A DNA stretch of 64,000 nucleotides from CAVVYA01 sp963752345 (GCA_963752345.1 CAVVYA010000013.1:124001-188000); one strand, 5' to 3'. Numbered from the stretch's first letter, positions 17,611-26,726 are shown. Numbers and translations: made by a program. The notes: generated by a model not told the origin, from the sequence alone.

Positions 17611-18087
17611 ATGATCCGATACGCGCTGCTCGGCTTGATGCTGATCAGCGGATGGCCACATCGGGCGGCAGGCAAAGTCCCGCCTCTAACGGCAGAAGAG
17701 TCGCCGCCGCTTTGCGAAATCGGGACGGCGACTGAATCATTCGCGTCGCTCAAGAGCATGCCGCAAGCCTTGGTGCGGCACTTTGTTGCGCGTCTCGAGA
17801 AGCAAACCAACCGAGGATTTTCACCGATCGCGGACCGCGACGAATTTTTCTTTGAATCCGATGTCGTCGATTCTTCCCGCTCCTCTTTTCGCCGATTCAT
17901 ACAGGGCGGACATTCGGGCCCGCTCTGGGTTATTGCCAATGAGGTTGGCGGTTTCGCCCCTCATGTCGAAATCTTCGTATATGGAATAGACAGCGACAGC
18001 ACAGAGCCGCGTTTTATCTCGAGCCAACAAATAGCTTTTGACCGCCGATGTGCGGCCTTCAATGCGCCTTGGCTAAGGGTATCTTAG
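17611..18087 (+). CDS. Small secreted protein of unknown function
   Basis: A 158-residue product that I do not recognise. It begins with a signal peptide (MIRYALLGLMLISGWPHRAAG) and the mature part is soluble, with a cysteine in PPLCEIG and another in FDRRCAAF that could form a disulfide. It starts 38 bases after the solute receptor and may share its transcript. Codon usage is somewhat more AT-rich than in the neighbours (for example the stretch around 17800-18060), which hints at recent acquisition. No function is proposed. Confidence 0.6.
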   Translation: MIRYALLGLMLISGWPHRAAGKVPPLTAEESPPLCEIGTATESFASLKSMPQALVRHFVARLEKQTNRGFSPIADRDEFFFESDVVDSSRSSFRRFIQGGHSGPLWVIANEVGGFAPHVEIFVYGIDSDSTEPRFISSQQIAFDRRCAAFNAPWLRVS

Positions 18088-18142
18088 ACCCCAGCAAAAT
18101 TCCCACTGGGCATTAGCGTGCAGCGGAGAGCCTGCAACGCCT

Positions 18143-18865
18143 TCAAAACTCCCGCAGCAGACGCCCGTAGCCTTCGATGCGGTCGTTGACGCCGGTGCGG
18201 CGCAGGGATTCCCAGGCGATCGCCTGAAGCGAGGACATGACGTTGATCTTGAGCTCCTGCTCGAGCGGCTCGATGGCGTCGACGACGCGCCAGTGCGGGC
18301 AGGCGAAATGCAGGGTGTCCATCTCCGGGTGGGCCTTCTGGAGCGCGCGGCCCCATTCCAGGGCGTTGTCGATCGGCAGCTTGCCGAGGCTCTTGATGTC
18401 CTTGCCGCCGGCGTAGAGGCCCACCGGGTCGAGCCCGAAGACGTCGCGCAGGTAGGTTTCGTAACGCGCGCCGTGCTCCGGCGTGAAGGGATGCACGGAG
18501 CCGACCTTGCGCGCGCCGAGGGCCTTGTAGGCCTTTCGTTGCAGCGTGGCGTTCGACGACACCTGCACGCCGATTTCGCCTTCGAGCTTTCTCAGCAGCT
18601 CTTCGAGCTTGTCGATGCCATGGGCCAAGTTGACCGGCAGGCCGCCGAGCAGCACCAGGTCGGCACCGCTTTCGGCCAGGATCTTGGCTCCCGCCACACT
18701 GGCGTCGTAGCTCCGGCTGAGATCTTCGCCGCTGCGCTGGCCGACCGGCAGGCCGATCATCATAAGCGACACGCCGTCCGGTACGATTTTGTAGAAATCG
18801 ATCGGCAAGACTTCGGTCGTCACCGCCGCCGCCGTGTAGCCGATGCGCGCGCGATAGCCATACAT
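18143..18865 (-). CDS. Asp/Glu racemase-fold protein, AMDase / maleate isomerase-like (paralogue B)
   Basis: A 240-residue paralogue of the gene at 15622. It opens MYGYRARIGYTAAAVTTEVL and ends DRIEGYGRLLREF. The C-terminal cysteine is kept (FACPHWRVVDAIEPLE). The N-terminal half again has GGLPVNLA where two-cysteine members have a C-T-S motif, and VSSNATLQRKA replaces VTSVTCQAKA of paralogue A. It is the second of three family members within 5 kb, with divergent sequence between them, so probably different substrates rather than dosage. It is followed on the same strand, upstream, by an alpha/beta hydrolase with a 64-base gap, so those two likely form one transcript. Confidence 0.82.
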   Translation of the reverse strand: MYGYRARIGYTAAAVTTEVLPIDFYKIVPDGVSLMMIGLPVGQRSGEDLSRSYDASVAGAKILAESGADLVLLGGLPVNLAHGIDKLEELLRKLEGEIGVQVSSNATLQRKAYKALGARKVGSVHPFTPEHGARYETYLRDVFGLDPVGLYAGGKDIKSLGKLPIDNALEWGRALQKAHPEMDTLHFACPHWRVVDAIEPLEQELKINVMSSLQAIAWESLRRTGVNDRIEGYGRLLREF

Positions 18866-18929
18866 GTGATTACTTCTCCCCGTCCAATGGCCAGGATAGC
18901 GGGCGCAATGCCACGCCTCAAGCGGGCGG

Positions 18930-19733
18930 TCAGCGCTTTGGCAGCAGCCCGTTGCGGCCGAGAAATTCGAATACGTAGGAATCGAACACCGCGGGCTGCT
19001 CCAGGAAACAACAATGGCCGGCGCCGGGCAGAATGCGGTGCTCGGCATGCCCGATCAGGCCGGCCGTGCGCGTGCCGCCGGGCAGCGCGCTGTCGTGTTC
19101 GCCATTGACGATCAGCGTCGGCGTCTTATAGGACGCGAGCTTGGGAGTGAGATCGGAGGTCGTGAGCGCGCCGAACACTCGGGCGATGCCGTCCGGATCG
19201 AGCGCCGCGCCGCGCTCGACGAAACCGTCGAGCAGATAACGCCCGGTCGGGCTGTCGGCGAACGTCGCAGTGACGCCATGGCGCAGATGGCCGAGATGAT
19301 AGTCGCGCAACGTGCCGGCCGCCGTGCTGTCGCGATAGCCATTGATGCGGTGAGCCAACTGGCCCTGCGGTCCGCTGTTGCCGCCGACCAGAATCGCCGC
19401 CTTGAAAATATCGGGATGATCGCAGGCCAGCATAAGCGCGATCTTCGAGCCGATCGAGCAGCCCATCACCACGGCGCTCTCGATGCCTTCGTCGCGTAAC
19501 ACGCCCATCACGTCATCGCCCATATCGCGCAAGGTAAACGCGTCGCGCGGCTTGGCCGAGCGGCCCCAACCGCGCAGATCCATGGCGACAGTGCGGAAGC
19601 AGTCGGAGAAGCGCGCCACTTGATAGAGCCACAGGTTGTGGTCGAACGGCAGCGCATGAACCATCACCAGCGCCGGCCCGGCGCCCGCGGTTTCGTAGTA
19701 GATGTCCAACCCGTTGGCACGGCTGATCGGCAT
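18930..19733 (-). CDS. Alpha/beta-fold hydrolase (3-oxoadipate enol-lactonase / carboxylesterase-like)
   Basis: A 267-residue hydrolase. The nucleophile elbow is VMGCSIGSK (G-x-S-x-G with the catalytic serine), the acid is the aspartate in NGEHDSALPGG, and the histidine is in PGAGHCCFLEQP. The oxyanion-side motif is MVHALPFDHNLW. The start MPISRANG at 19733 is preferred over an upstream in-frame ATG: a purine-rich GGAGGAGAAGGGGA tract precedes it and the family begins close to this point. It lies between paralogues B and C of the racemase-fold trio on the same strand. Its role could be ester or lactone opening of the precursor. The exact reaction is not predictable. Confidence 0.85.
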   Translation of the reverse strand: MPISRANGLDIYYETAGAGPALVMVHALPFDHNLWLYQVARFSDCFRTVAMDLRGWGRSAKPRDAFTLRDMGDDVMGVLRDEGIESAVVMGCSIGSKIALMLACDHPDIFKAAILVGGNSGPQGQLAHRINGYRDSTAAGTLRDYHLGHLRHGVTATFADSPTGRYLLDGFVERGAALDPDGIARVFGALTTSDLTPKLASYKTPTLIVNGEHDSALPGGTRTAGLIGHAEHRILPGAGHCCFLEQPAVFDSYVFEFLGRNGLLPKR

Positions 19734-19795
19734 TCCTGAGTCCCCTTCTCCTCCATCCGTCATGGCGCGACTCGGCCGGGCCCTCTTGAGCAATC

Positions 19796-19891
19796 GTCAC
19801 CCCGGACTTGATCTAGGGTGGTCCATTGGTCGTCTGCGGGCGCGCGAGCGGCTGCGCTCTTCAGTGGATCCCGGATAAAATCCGGCATGAC
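19796..19891. repeat. Dispersed palindromic (REP-like) intergenic element
   Basis: Two copies of one short unit face each other: left arm 19796-19825 (begins GTCACCCCGGACTTGATC) and right arm 19865-19891 (reverse complement begins GTCATGCCGGATTTTATC). Units of this CCCCGGACTTGATCCGGGG type are scattered between genes in many alphaproteobacteria. No second copy of this exact pair is seen in the window. Confidence 0.6.
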
Positions 19892-19965
19892 GATGAGAAT
19901 GATCCCCGCTTTGTGCGACCTTTGCGAGAGATGGCCCCGGTCGAGTCGCGCGATGACGAGAAAAA

Positions 19966-20724
19966 TCAAAAATCCCTGAGCAGCCGGCCGTAGCCTTCGA
20001 TGCGGTCATCGATGCCGGCGCGGCGCAGGCCTTCCCATAGGATCGCATTGATGGAGGCGAGCACCGTGATGCCGAACTCGCGCTCGAGCGTCTCAATCGC
20101 CTCGATCACCGGCCAGTGCGGACTCGGGAACATGATGGTGTCGGCGTCCGGGTGCGCCTTCATCAGCTTGCGTCCGAGTTCCAGTGCGCCATCGCGCGGC
20201 ACCCGGCCGATCTGATTGAACGGCGCGCCCCACGCGGCGCTGCCGAGCACCTCGCAGCCGAACTTGACGCTGTATTGATCGATCCGCTCGGTGTCGCGCG
20301 ACGCGTAAGGATGCGCCAGCACCAGCTTCTTGATGCCGAGCTTCGCCACCGCCTTGGCCTGGGCCGAGGCGCTGGTCGCCACCGGCACGCCGAGCTCGGC
20401 TTCGAGTTCGCGGATCATCGCCTCGGCATTGGCCGCGCCGCGCGACATGTTGATCGGGACGCCGCCAAGCACGATGGCGTCCACTTGGGAAGCCGCCATC
20501 TCGCGCGCCGCCTTCATGCTGATGTCGTAGCTCTGCCGGATCTCGTCCTCGCTGCGCACGGTGATGGCGAGGGTGGTGATCACCAGGGTCACGCCCGCGG
20601 GCACCACTTTGTAAAATTCATAGGGGAAGACCTCGGTGGTGAGCGGCGGCGAGGTATAGCCGATGCGGGCGCGATGGCCATACATACGGGCGCGGTCGAA
20701 CGGCGGAATGGACTCGGGCGACAT
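19966..20724 (-). CDS. Asp/Glu racemase-fold protein lacking catalytic cysteines (paralogue C)
   Basis: A 252-residue third paralogue. The ribosome site AGGGAGA six bases before ATG 20724 selects a start 13 residues upstream of the MYGHRARIGYTSPP opening shared with the others. It keeps the fold landmarks (GGVPINMSRG, RIEGYGRLLRDF), but where paralogues A and B have F-A-C-P-H-W this protein reads FPSPHWPVIEAIETLE, so the remaining catalytic cysteine is a serine. Neither of the two canonical cysteines is left. It is either a non-racemase activity (serine- or water-based), a regulatory homologue, or dead. The frame is intact and composition normal, which argues for selection. Confidence 0.8.
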   Translation of the reverse strand: MSPESIPPFDRARMYGHRARIGYTSPPLTTEVFPYEFYKVVPAGVTLVITTLAITVRSEDEIRQSYDISMKAAREMAASQVDAIVLGGVPINMSRGAANAEAMIRELEAELGVPVATSASAQAKAVAKLGIKKLVLAHPYASRDTERIDQYSVKFGCEVLGSAAWGAPFNQIGRVPRDGALELGRKLMKAHPDADTIMFPSPHWPVIEAIETLEREFGITVLASINAILWEGLRRAGIDDRIEGYGRLLRDF

Positions 20725-20903
20725 GCATTCTCCCTGCGGATTTTTTTCGCTGCTTGGAGTCCTTTGTGAAGCGCCGCGGCCCGGCGCGCAAGGGCGGTCG
20801 CGAAATGCGAAAAGCGGCTCTCGCGGCGCGCAAGGGTCAGGGGCTCGACCTTACCGAAACATCTGCCCCGCCCGCTTCTGCCCAAAATCTATGCAAATAG
20901 TTC

Positions 20904-20958
20904 TTGACAGGTTGTCCAATATATTGTGGCGTTGCCAGTTAAGTCCGCTAGATAGCGG
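20904..20958 (+). promoter_or_regulatory. AT-rich promoter region of the 79-residue membrane protein gene
   Basis: A TTGACA box at 20904-20909 sits in a local AT-rich island and is followed by TATATT (20920-20925), but the 10-base spacing is too short for a standard sigma-70 pair. Further on is the inverted repeat CCGCTA-GA-TAGCGG (20945-20958). It is likely regulatory; the exact start cannot be placed. Confidence 0.35.
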
Positions 20959-21049
20959 GCTCCGGGTGGTTAATTTGCACCTTTCTTCCACAACATATGC
21001 CACCCGATAGGGTTCGTTCTGAGAAAGGTGCCAACAGAGGGGTAAAGAC

Positions 21050-21289
21050 ATGCCTTCCTATTTTGACAGGGTAAAAGGCTGGATCGGCCAGGTTGTCGAA
21101 CTCGGCTTGCTGCTCGTCGCGCTGGGCATCGTGTTACAGATTCTGTTTGGAACAAAAGTAGGCTTCATCACCGGCGACATCGTCGGCAACCTGATCACGC
21201 TTATCAAAGCCCTGGGTGACAATGGACTCGCGGGCCTCATCGCCTTGGCAGTCATCCTCTGGCTATTCTCGAAGCGCCAACCAGCTTAG
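21050..21289 (+). CDS. Small two-helix membrane protein, unknown function
   Basis: A 79-residue protein with two predicted membrane segments (LGLLLVALGIVLQILFG and GLAGLIALAVILWLF) joined by a short loop. An amphipathic N-terminus (SYFDRVKGWIGQVVE) precedes them and the C-terminus is basic (SKRQPA). It has an isolated transcription unit: AT-rich promoter region upstream, AGAGGGG ribosome site, and a textbook terminator 21 bases after the stop. That independent, well-built unit suggests meaningful expression despite the small size. The family is not recognised. Confidence 0.75.
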   Translation: MPSYFDRVKGWIGQVVELGLLLVALGIVLQILFGTKVGFITGDIVGNLITLIKALGDNGLAGLIALAVILWLFSKRQPA

Positions 21290-21310
21290 GCGCAACTCTC
21301 CACTGACTGG

Positions 21311-21342
21311 AAAGGGCCTGGCCGAGACGCCAGGCCCTTTTT
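21311..21342 (+). terminator. Intrinsic terminator of the 79-residue membrane protein gene
   Basis: A perfect 12-bp stem, AAAGGGCCTGGC (21311-21322) with GCCAGGCCCTTT (21329-21340), loop CGAGAC, ending in five T. Confidence 0.93.
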
Positions 21343-21474
21343 GCATCTGGGCTTCAGCCCATCGCCCGCGAGGCTCCGGCACGATTGCCTTGCGCCGGAG
21401 AGCGGCATTTGTCATCTAAGGCGCGCGCCGGCGGCCCTCGCAATGATCGGACGCGGCAGTTCCCGGGAAATTTC

Positions 21475-22338
21475 ATGCCTGACGCCCACCCACGGCTCAT
21501 CCTGACCATCACCTGTCCCGACCGCGCGGGTATCGTCGCGGCCGTCACCGGGTTCCTCGCCGAACACGGTGCCTTCATCGTCGAATCCGCGCAATTCGGC
21601 GATCCGGTCGAGCAACAATTCTTCCAACGCATCGTTTTCCATCCGAATGGTCAGCTTTCCACCCCGGCTCAGTTCGCCGATGCGTTTTCCCCCGTCGCCG
21701 CGCGGTTCGGCATGACGTGGGATTTGCATGACACGAAGTCGCGCGACCGCATCCTCATTGCCGTGTCGCGCTTCGGCCATTGCCTGAACGATCTGCTGCA
21801 TCGCTATCGCACCGGCTCGCTGCCGGTCGACATCGTCGGCGTCGTGTCGAATCACGACGACATGCGCGCCATCGTCGAATGGCACGATATTCCCTACCAC
21901 TATCTGCCCGTGGCGCCGGGAACCAAGGCGGCGCAGGAGAAGAAACTGCTCGATCTGGTCGACGAGCTCGACATCGATCTGCTGGTACTGGCGCGCTACA
22001 TGCAGATTCTGTCGAGCGCGGCCTGCGAGCGGCTCGCCGGCCGCTGCATCAACATCCACCACTCGTTCCTGCCGAGCTTCAAGGGCGCCCGTCCCTATCA
22101 CCAGGCCCATGCGCGCGGCGTCAAGATCATCGGCGCCACGGCGCATTACGTCACGCCCGACCTCGACGAGGGACCGATCATCGAACAGGGTGTCGAGCGC
22201 GTCGACCACACCGCCGGCCCGGACGAGCTGGTCGCCATCGGGCGCGACATCGAAGCCGTCGTGCTGGCGCGCGCCGTGCATTACCACACCGAACGTCGCG
22301 TGCTGATCAATGGCGCGAAGACCGTCGTATTTCGTTAG
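21475..22338 (+). CDS. purU: Formyltetrahydrofolate deformylase
   Basis: Hydrolyses 10-formyl-THF to formate and THF, balancing one-carbon pools. The product has 287 residues: an N-terminal ACT domain (LILTITCPDRAGIVAAVTGFL, residues about 6-80) and a C-terminal formyltransferase fold. Diagnostic is INIHHSFLPSFKGARPYHQA, with the catalytic asparagine and histidine, and the later DLDEGPIIEQ aspartate. Length is normal for PurU (280-290). ATG 21475 is used because the ACT domain starts there. The next gene, a ureohydrolase, begins six bases after the stop, so both are probably one operon. Confidence 0.95.
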   Translation: MPDAHPRLILTITCPDRAGIVAAVTGFLAEHGAFIVESAQFGDPVEQQFFQRIVFHPNGQLSTPAQFADAFSPVAARFGMTWDLHDTKSRDRILIAVSRFGHCLNDLLHRYRTGSLPVDIVGVVSNHDDMRAIVEWHDIPYHYLPVAPGTKAAQEKKLLDLVDELDIDLLVLARYMQILSSAACERLAGRCINIHHSFLPSFKGARPYHQAHARGVKIIGATAHYVTPDLDEGPIIEQGVERVDHTAGPDELVAIGRDIEAVVLARAVHYHTERRVLINGAKTVVFR

Positions 22339-22344
22339 CGGCCG

Positions 22345-23244
22345 ATGCGCGGAGCGACTGCCACCCAGGACAAGCTACCCTTGATCGGCGCCGCCGTCGG
22401 ACTTGGCGCGCCCGATCAGGGCTGCGCCGATGGCCCGGAAGCGCTGAGCGACGGCGGCCTGCTGCAGCGCCTGGCGCAGGCCGGGCTCGCCGCCGAATGG
22501 CTGAAAACCTTTTCCGCGCCGCGCCGCGCCGAAGGGATCGATGCGGTGGCGCGCCTCGCCGTGCTCGATGGCGCTTTGGCCGAGGAGACCGAGCGGCTGA
22601 CCCGTGCCGGCCGGCATTTCGTGGCGCTCGGCGGCGACCATTCGGCCGCCATCGGCCTGTGGAGCGGTGCGGCGCGCGCCGTGCAGCCGCAGCGTTTCGG
22701 CCTGATCTGGATCGACGCGCATATGGATTCCCACACCTTCGCCACGACGCCGAGCCGCATGATCCACGGCATGCCAGTGGCCTGCCTGCTCGGTCATGGC
22801 GACGAACGGCTGACAAGCCTGACCGGCGGCGGGGCGGCGGTGGCGCCGGAGAATCTCTGCCTGATCGGCACGCGCAGTTGGGAAGCGGGCGAGGCCGCGC
22901 TGCTCGAACATCTCGGCGTCCGCGTCATCAAGATGCCAGAGGTCGACAGCCGCGGCTTCGACGCGGTGTTCCAGGAGGCGATCGCCATCGCGACCAACGG
23001 CACCGCGCGCTTCGGTATCTCGATCGACATCGACGCCTTCGATCCTGGCGAGATCACCGGCACCGGCCTGCATGTGCCCGACGGCCTCTATAAGGACGAC
23101 GTGGTCCACGCGCTGCGACACTTGCGCGGCCAGACCACGCTGGCCGGCATCGAGATCGCCGAATACAATCCGCACCACGACCACAATGGCGAGACCGCCA
23201 AGCTGATCAGCGACATGATCGTCGCGTCCTTCGGACGCGCATAA
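22345..23244 (+). CDS. Arginase family (ureohydrolase) protein
   Basis: A 299-residue manganese ureohydrolase. Metal-ligand motifs are ALGGDHSAAIG, WIDAHMDSHT and SIDIDAFDPGE, with the C-terminal IEIAEYNPHHDHN containing the conserved glutamate. DAHMDSHT differs from the common DAHADxN of arginase. The N-terminal IGAAVGLGAPDQGCADGPEA resembles the arginase opening (a G-x-x-x-G-x-x-G pattern) more than agmatinase. Substrate (arginine or another guanidino compound) is therefore likely but not certain. It directly follows purU, a pairing that would link nitrogen release to one-carbon balance only loosely. Confidence 0.86.
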   Translation: MRGATATQDKLPLIGAAVGLGAPDQGCADGPEALSDGGLLQRLAQAGLAAEWLKTFSAPRRAEGIDAVARLAVLDGALAEETERLTRAGRHFVALGGDHSAAIGLWSGAARAVQPQRFGLIWIDAHMDSHTFATTPSRMIHGMPVACLLGHGDERLTSLTGGGAAVAPENLCLIGTRSWEAGEAALLEHLGVRVIKMPEVDSRGFDAVFQEAIAIATNGTARFGISIDIDAFDPGEITGTGLHVPDGLYKDDVVHALRHLRGQTTLAGIEIAEYNPHHDHNGETAKLISDMIVASFGRA

Positions 23245-23283
23245 CCCGCGATGGCCGCAGGCCGCGCTCAATCGAACAAGGGG

Positions 23284-23358
23284 CCGTAGGCCGCGCGTAG
23301 CCCATGAATGGCCGTCGCCGGCGCATTATCGACAGGCGACCGTAGGCCGCGCCTAGCC
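23284..23358. repeat. 19-bp direct repeat between convergent genes
   Basis: CCGTAGGCCGCGC(G/C)TAGCC occurs at 23284-23302 and 23340-23358, 18 of 19 bases identical, in the 127-base gap between the arginase-family gene and the convergent EamA gene. No T-tract is present. The role is unknown. Confidence 0.5.
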
Positions 23359-23371
23359 AAAGAACATCCGC

Positions 23372-24314
23372 CTAGACTTCCTGTGCGGCTTGTACGGCTT
23401 GCGCCGCGGCGCGCCGTTCGCGCGCGAGCCGCGCCTCTCGGCGCATGATGTAGAAGGTGCTGGCCATGATGATGGCCGCACCGGTCAGGCTCCATTCGTC
23501 GGGCAGCTCGGCGAAGAACAGATAGCCGAACAGCCCGGCGAAGATCAGCCGCACGTAATCGAACGGCGCGACCGCGCTCGAACTCGCCGGTCGAGAAGGC
23601 GAAGGTGAAGGCGGTCTGGCCGATCAGCCCGAGAAAGCCGATCAGCACCAGGAGCGGCCAGTCGCTCGCCAGCGGCGGTACCCAGACCGCGAGCGCGAAC
23701 GGCAGCGCGATCAGGCTGCCGACCGTGGTGAACCAGAAGATGATGATGTAGGGCGAATCCTTGCCCGACAGGCGCCGGATGATGATGGCGAGCGCGCCGG
23801 TCATCAGCGCGCCGGCGACCGCCACCAGAGCCACCGGATCGAAGGCTTCGGCTCCCGGCCGCATCATCACCAGAATGCCGGCGAAGCCGGCCAGGGTCGC
23901 GGTGGCGCGGCGCCAGCCCACGGCCTCGCGCAGGATGACGGCGGCGAACACCGTGGCGAACAGCGGGCTCGAGAACAGGATGGCCGTGGCATCGGCCAGC
24001 GGCATGTGGGTGACCGAATAGAACACGGCGAACATGGAAGCCGTGCCAAAGCAGGTGCGCAGCAGATGCATCCACGGATACCGCGTCGCCACGCTGCGCC
24101 AGCCGCGCCACAGGACCAGGGGAATGAGAAAGACGATGCCGAACGCGCCGCGGAAGAATAGCAGCTCCGCCGCCGGCAGACGGGAGCCCATGGTCTTGAC
24201 GATGCTGTTCATCGAGATCAGCACGAAGCCGGCGAACACGAGCCACAAGGCGCCGCGCAGGTTGGGCGGAAGCTGCGACCAGCGGTGCTGCAAAGCCACA
24301 ATAGGGGGAACCAT
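23372..24314 (-). pseudogene. EamA/DMT-family permease, one frameshift
   Basis: A drug/metabolite-type transporter with ten membrane helices, about 313 residues after correction. The first EamA repeat runs from RGALWLVFAGFVLISMNSIV to GFAGILVMMRP, the second through GFLGLIGQTAFTFAF. Near 23575 the frame changes: one strand reading gives EFERGRAVRL while the other resumes AVAPFDYVRLIFAGLFGYLFF, the expected helix 9-10 region. Removing one base in a GCGCGG context restores it, a +1 lesion. A paralogue lies intact at 28309. Substrate unknown. The start at 24314 has a weak ribosome site; an in-frame ATG at 24368 is an alternative. Confidence 0.8.
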
Positions 24315-24630
24315 TCGGGGGTCTACGCTGTTGAATTCACATGCCGTGCCACCGGCAGTCCTATCCATCGGGCGGCGCGCCGGGTTCGTTGATGGCACGT
24401 TGATTGACCGGGGCGGCGAAACACGGTTTCGTGCGCGCCGTTGCAAGCCGACCCGACCGGCACAATCTCATCATGGCTGGCGTGATGCAAGAGAGCGCAT
24501 GTTCGGCCTGCCGGCATTTCAATGGCTTATGAGCAGAATCGCCGGTTGGTCTCGTCACTTTTTTGCCGCTCGCCCGCGGTTCAGCGGGGCCGCACGCTGA
24601 GCCAGAACGGTTCCGCATTGGGGAATTCGC

Positions 24631-26682
24631 ATGAAAAAGCTTCTCATCGCCTTGGGCGTCCTGGTCCTGATCGTCGTGGTCGTCGCCATCGCGGCGCCGT
24701 TCTTCATTCCGGCCGAGACCTTCAAGAATCAGATCGAGCAGCGCGCCGAGGCGGCGACCGGGCGCAAGCTGACCATCGCGGGTCCGGTCAAGATTTCCCT
24801 GCTGCCGAGCGTCGCGGTGGTCGCCAAGGACGTGCATTTCGCCAACGGGCCGGGCTATTCCAACCCCGACATGGCGACGCTGGCCGGACTCGAGGTCAAG
24901 CTCAAGGTGCTGCCGCTGCTGTCCGGCGAAGTGGCAATCGACAGCTTCGTGCTCGACAAGCCGGTGATTCATCTCGAAACCGACAAGCAGGGCCGGCCCA
25001 ATTGGCAGTTCGACAAAGCGTCGGCGCAGAAGCCAGCCCAGCAAGACCCGGCCCAAGCGCCCTCTGAAACGGATGAGGGCGGCGGCCTCAACGAGCTGCG
25101 CCTCGACAATGTGCGGCTCAACGACGGTCGCATCACCTATCGCGATCAGCGGTCGGGCGCCAACTACACCGTGGAAGCCATCAATCTGAAGCTGGAGCTG
25201 CCCGACCTGGACAGCCCCTTCCGGGCCGATGGCGGCCTGACGTGGAACGGCAAGCCGGTGAAGCTGACGGTCGATCTGACCAGTCCGCGCGCCATGCTCG
25301 ACGGCAAGGCCAGCGACCTGGCGCTCGCCGTCAACGCCGATCTCGTGCGCTTCGATTTCAAGGGAAACGCGAGCAACAGCAACCCCGCCAAGGTCGACGG
25401 CACGCTCAGTCTCAACGTGCCCAACGTGCGCAGCCTCGCCGCCTGGGTCGGCCAGCCGCTGACGGTGGCCGGCTCGGGGCTCGGCCCGTTCGAACTCAAG
25501 GGCAAGCTGGTCGCGGCAGGGCCGAAGGTCAGCTTCACCGGCGCCGAACTGTCGCTCGACGCAATCCGCGCGCGCGGCGACGTCAGTCTCGACAGCTCGG
25601 GCAAGGTGCCATACGTGAAGGCCAAGCTCGACACCAACACCATCGACCTCAACTCCTATATGCCGCCGAGCACCGCACCGTCGAGCACGGGGCGGTCTTC
25701 GTCAACGCCGGACGCCGCCGCGCCCACGGCGCGCACGAGCGAGGGCTGGAGCACCGAGCCGATCGATCTCAGCGGGTTGCGCGCGGCCAATGCCGATCTG
25801 GCGCTGAGCGTCGAAGGTTTGATCATTCGCAAGATCAAGATCGGCCAGGGTCACCTTGGCGTGCAACTCAAGGACGGCAAGCTCCTCGCCGATCTCACCG
25901 ACCTCGCGCTCTATCAGGGCAACGGCAAGGGCCAGGTAACGCTCGACGGCTCGGGCAAGGTGCCCGGCATCGGGCTCGACATGAACCTCGCAGGCGTCCA
26001 GGCCGAACCGCTGCTCAAGGACATGATGGACCTCGACCGGCTCACCGGTACCGGCAACGGGCAGATCCAGGTCAGCGGCAGCGGCGCCTCCCAGGCGGAT
26101 TTGATGAAGGCACTCAATGGCAAAGGCGCGGTGAAATTCGAGAACGGCGCCATCAAGGGCGTCAATCTGGCGGCCATGGTGCGCAACGTATCGACCGCCT
26201 TCCTCGACGCCCAGGCGGGCCGCGCCCAGCAGACCGATTTCTCGGAATTGTCGGGCACCTTCGTGATCGAAAAGGGGATTTTGAAGAACAACGACCTGAT
26301 TCTTCAGGCTCCTCTGTTGCGCCTGACCGGCGCTGGAACCGTCGACCTGCCGCAGCGTTCGATTCACTACAGGATTGAGCCGAAGGTCGCGGCCACCATC
26401 GAAGGTCAGGGCGGCCGCCAGGATGCCGGTGGTCTGGCGGTGCCGGTCGTGATCGAAGGCTCGTGGGACCACCTGAGCTACAAGCCGGATCTGTCGGCGC
26501 TGCTCAAGGATCCCCAAGGCGCGGTGGAAGGATTGCGCGGCATTCTCGGTGGCCAGGGCTCGCGGCAAGGCTCCGGCGGCAGTTCAAGTGGAGGTAGCGG
26601 TTCGAATTCTGAATCCGGTGGCACTGGCCAACAGGCGCCGCCGAACCCCGTGGATCAGCTCCGTGGCCTGTTCGGCCGTTGA
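24631..26682 (+). CDS. AsmA-family protein
   Basis: A 683-residue envelope protein, N-terminally anchored (KKLLIALGVLVLIVVVVAIA) with a long periplasmic beta-rich body. AsmA/TamB-type proteins are bridge-like lipid-transfer proteins between the inner and outer membranes. The family entry motif is present after the anchor (ETFKNQIEQRAEAATGRKL, TIAGPVKISLLPSVAVVAKD). The C-terminal AsmA_2-like repeat contains ALNGKGAVKFENGAIKGVNL and RLTGAGTVDLPQRSIHYRI. The tail is Gly/Ser-rich (about residues 630-665) and ends PVDQLRGLFGR, as in many AsmA proteins. Stand-alone gene with its own terminator. Confidence 0.9.
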   Translation: MKKLLIALGVLVLIVVVVAIAAPFFIPAETFKNQIEQRAEAATGRKLTIAGPVKISLLPSVAVVAKDVHFANGPGYSNPDMATLAGLEVKLKVLPLLSGEVAIDSFVLDKPVIHLETDKQGRPNWQFDKASAQKPAQQDPAQAPSETDEGGGLNELRLDNVRLNDGRITYRDQRSGANYTVEAINLKLELPDLDSPFRADGGLTWNGKPVKLTVDLTSPRAMLDGKASDLALAVNADLVRFDFKGNASNSNPAKVDGTLSLNVPNVRSLAAWVGQPLTVAGSGLGPFELKGKLVAAGPKVSFTGAELSLDAIRARGDVSLDSSGKVPYVKAKLDTNTIDLNSYMPPSTAPSSTGRSSSTPDAAAPTARTSEGWSTEPIDLSGLRAANADLALSVEGLIIRKIKIGQGHLGVQLKDGKLLADLTDLALYQGNGKGQVTLDGSGKVPGIGLDMNLAGVQAEPLLKDMMDLDRLTGTGNGQIQVSGSGASQADLMKALNGKGAVKFENGAIKGVNLAAMVRNVSTAFLDAQAGRAQQTDFSELSGTFVIEKGILKNNDLILQAPLLRLTGAGTVDLPQRSIHYRIEPKVAATIEGQGGRQDAGGLAVPVVIEGSWDHLSYKPDLSALLKDPQGAVEGLRGILGGQGSRQGSGGSSSGGSGSNSESGGTGQQAPPNPVDQLRGLFGR

Positions 26683-26726
26683 CGCTGGTCCATATTGACC
26701 CCTCATCCCCGGGGGTCTCCCTGCAG

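Noticed and set aside
20904..20925. Canonical sigma-70 promoter TTGACA/TATATT
   Set aside because: The spacer is only 10 bases; listed only as a regulatory region.
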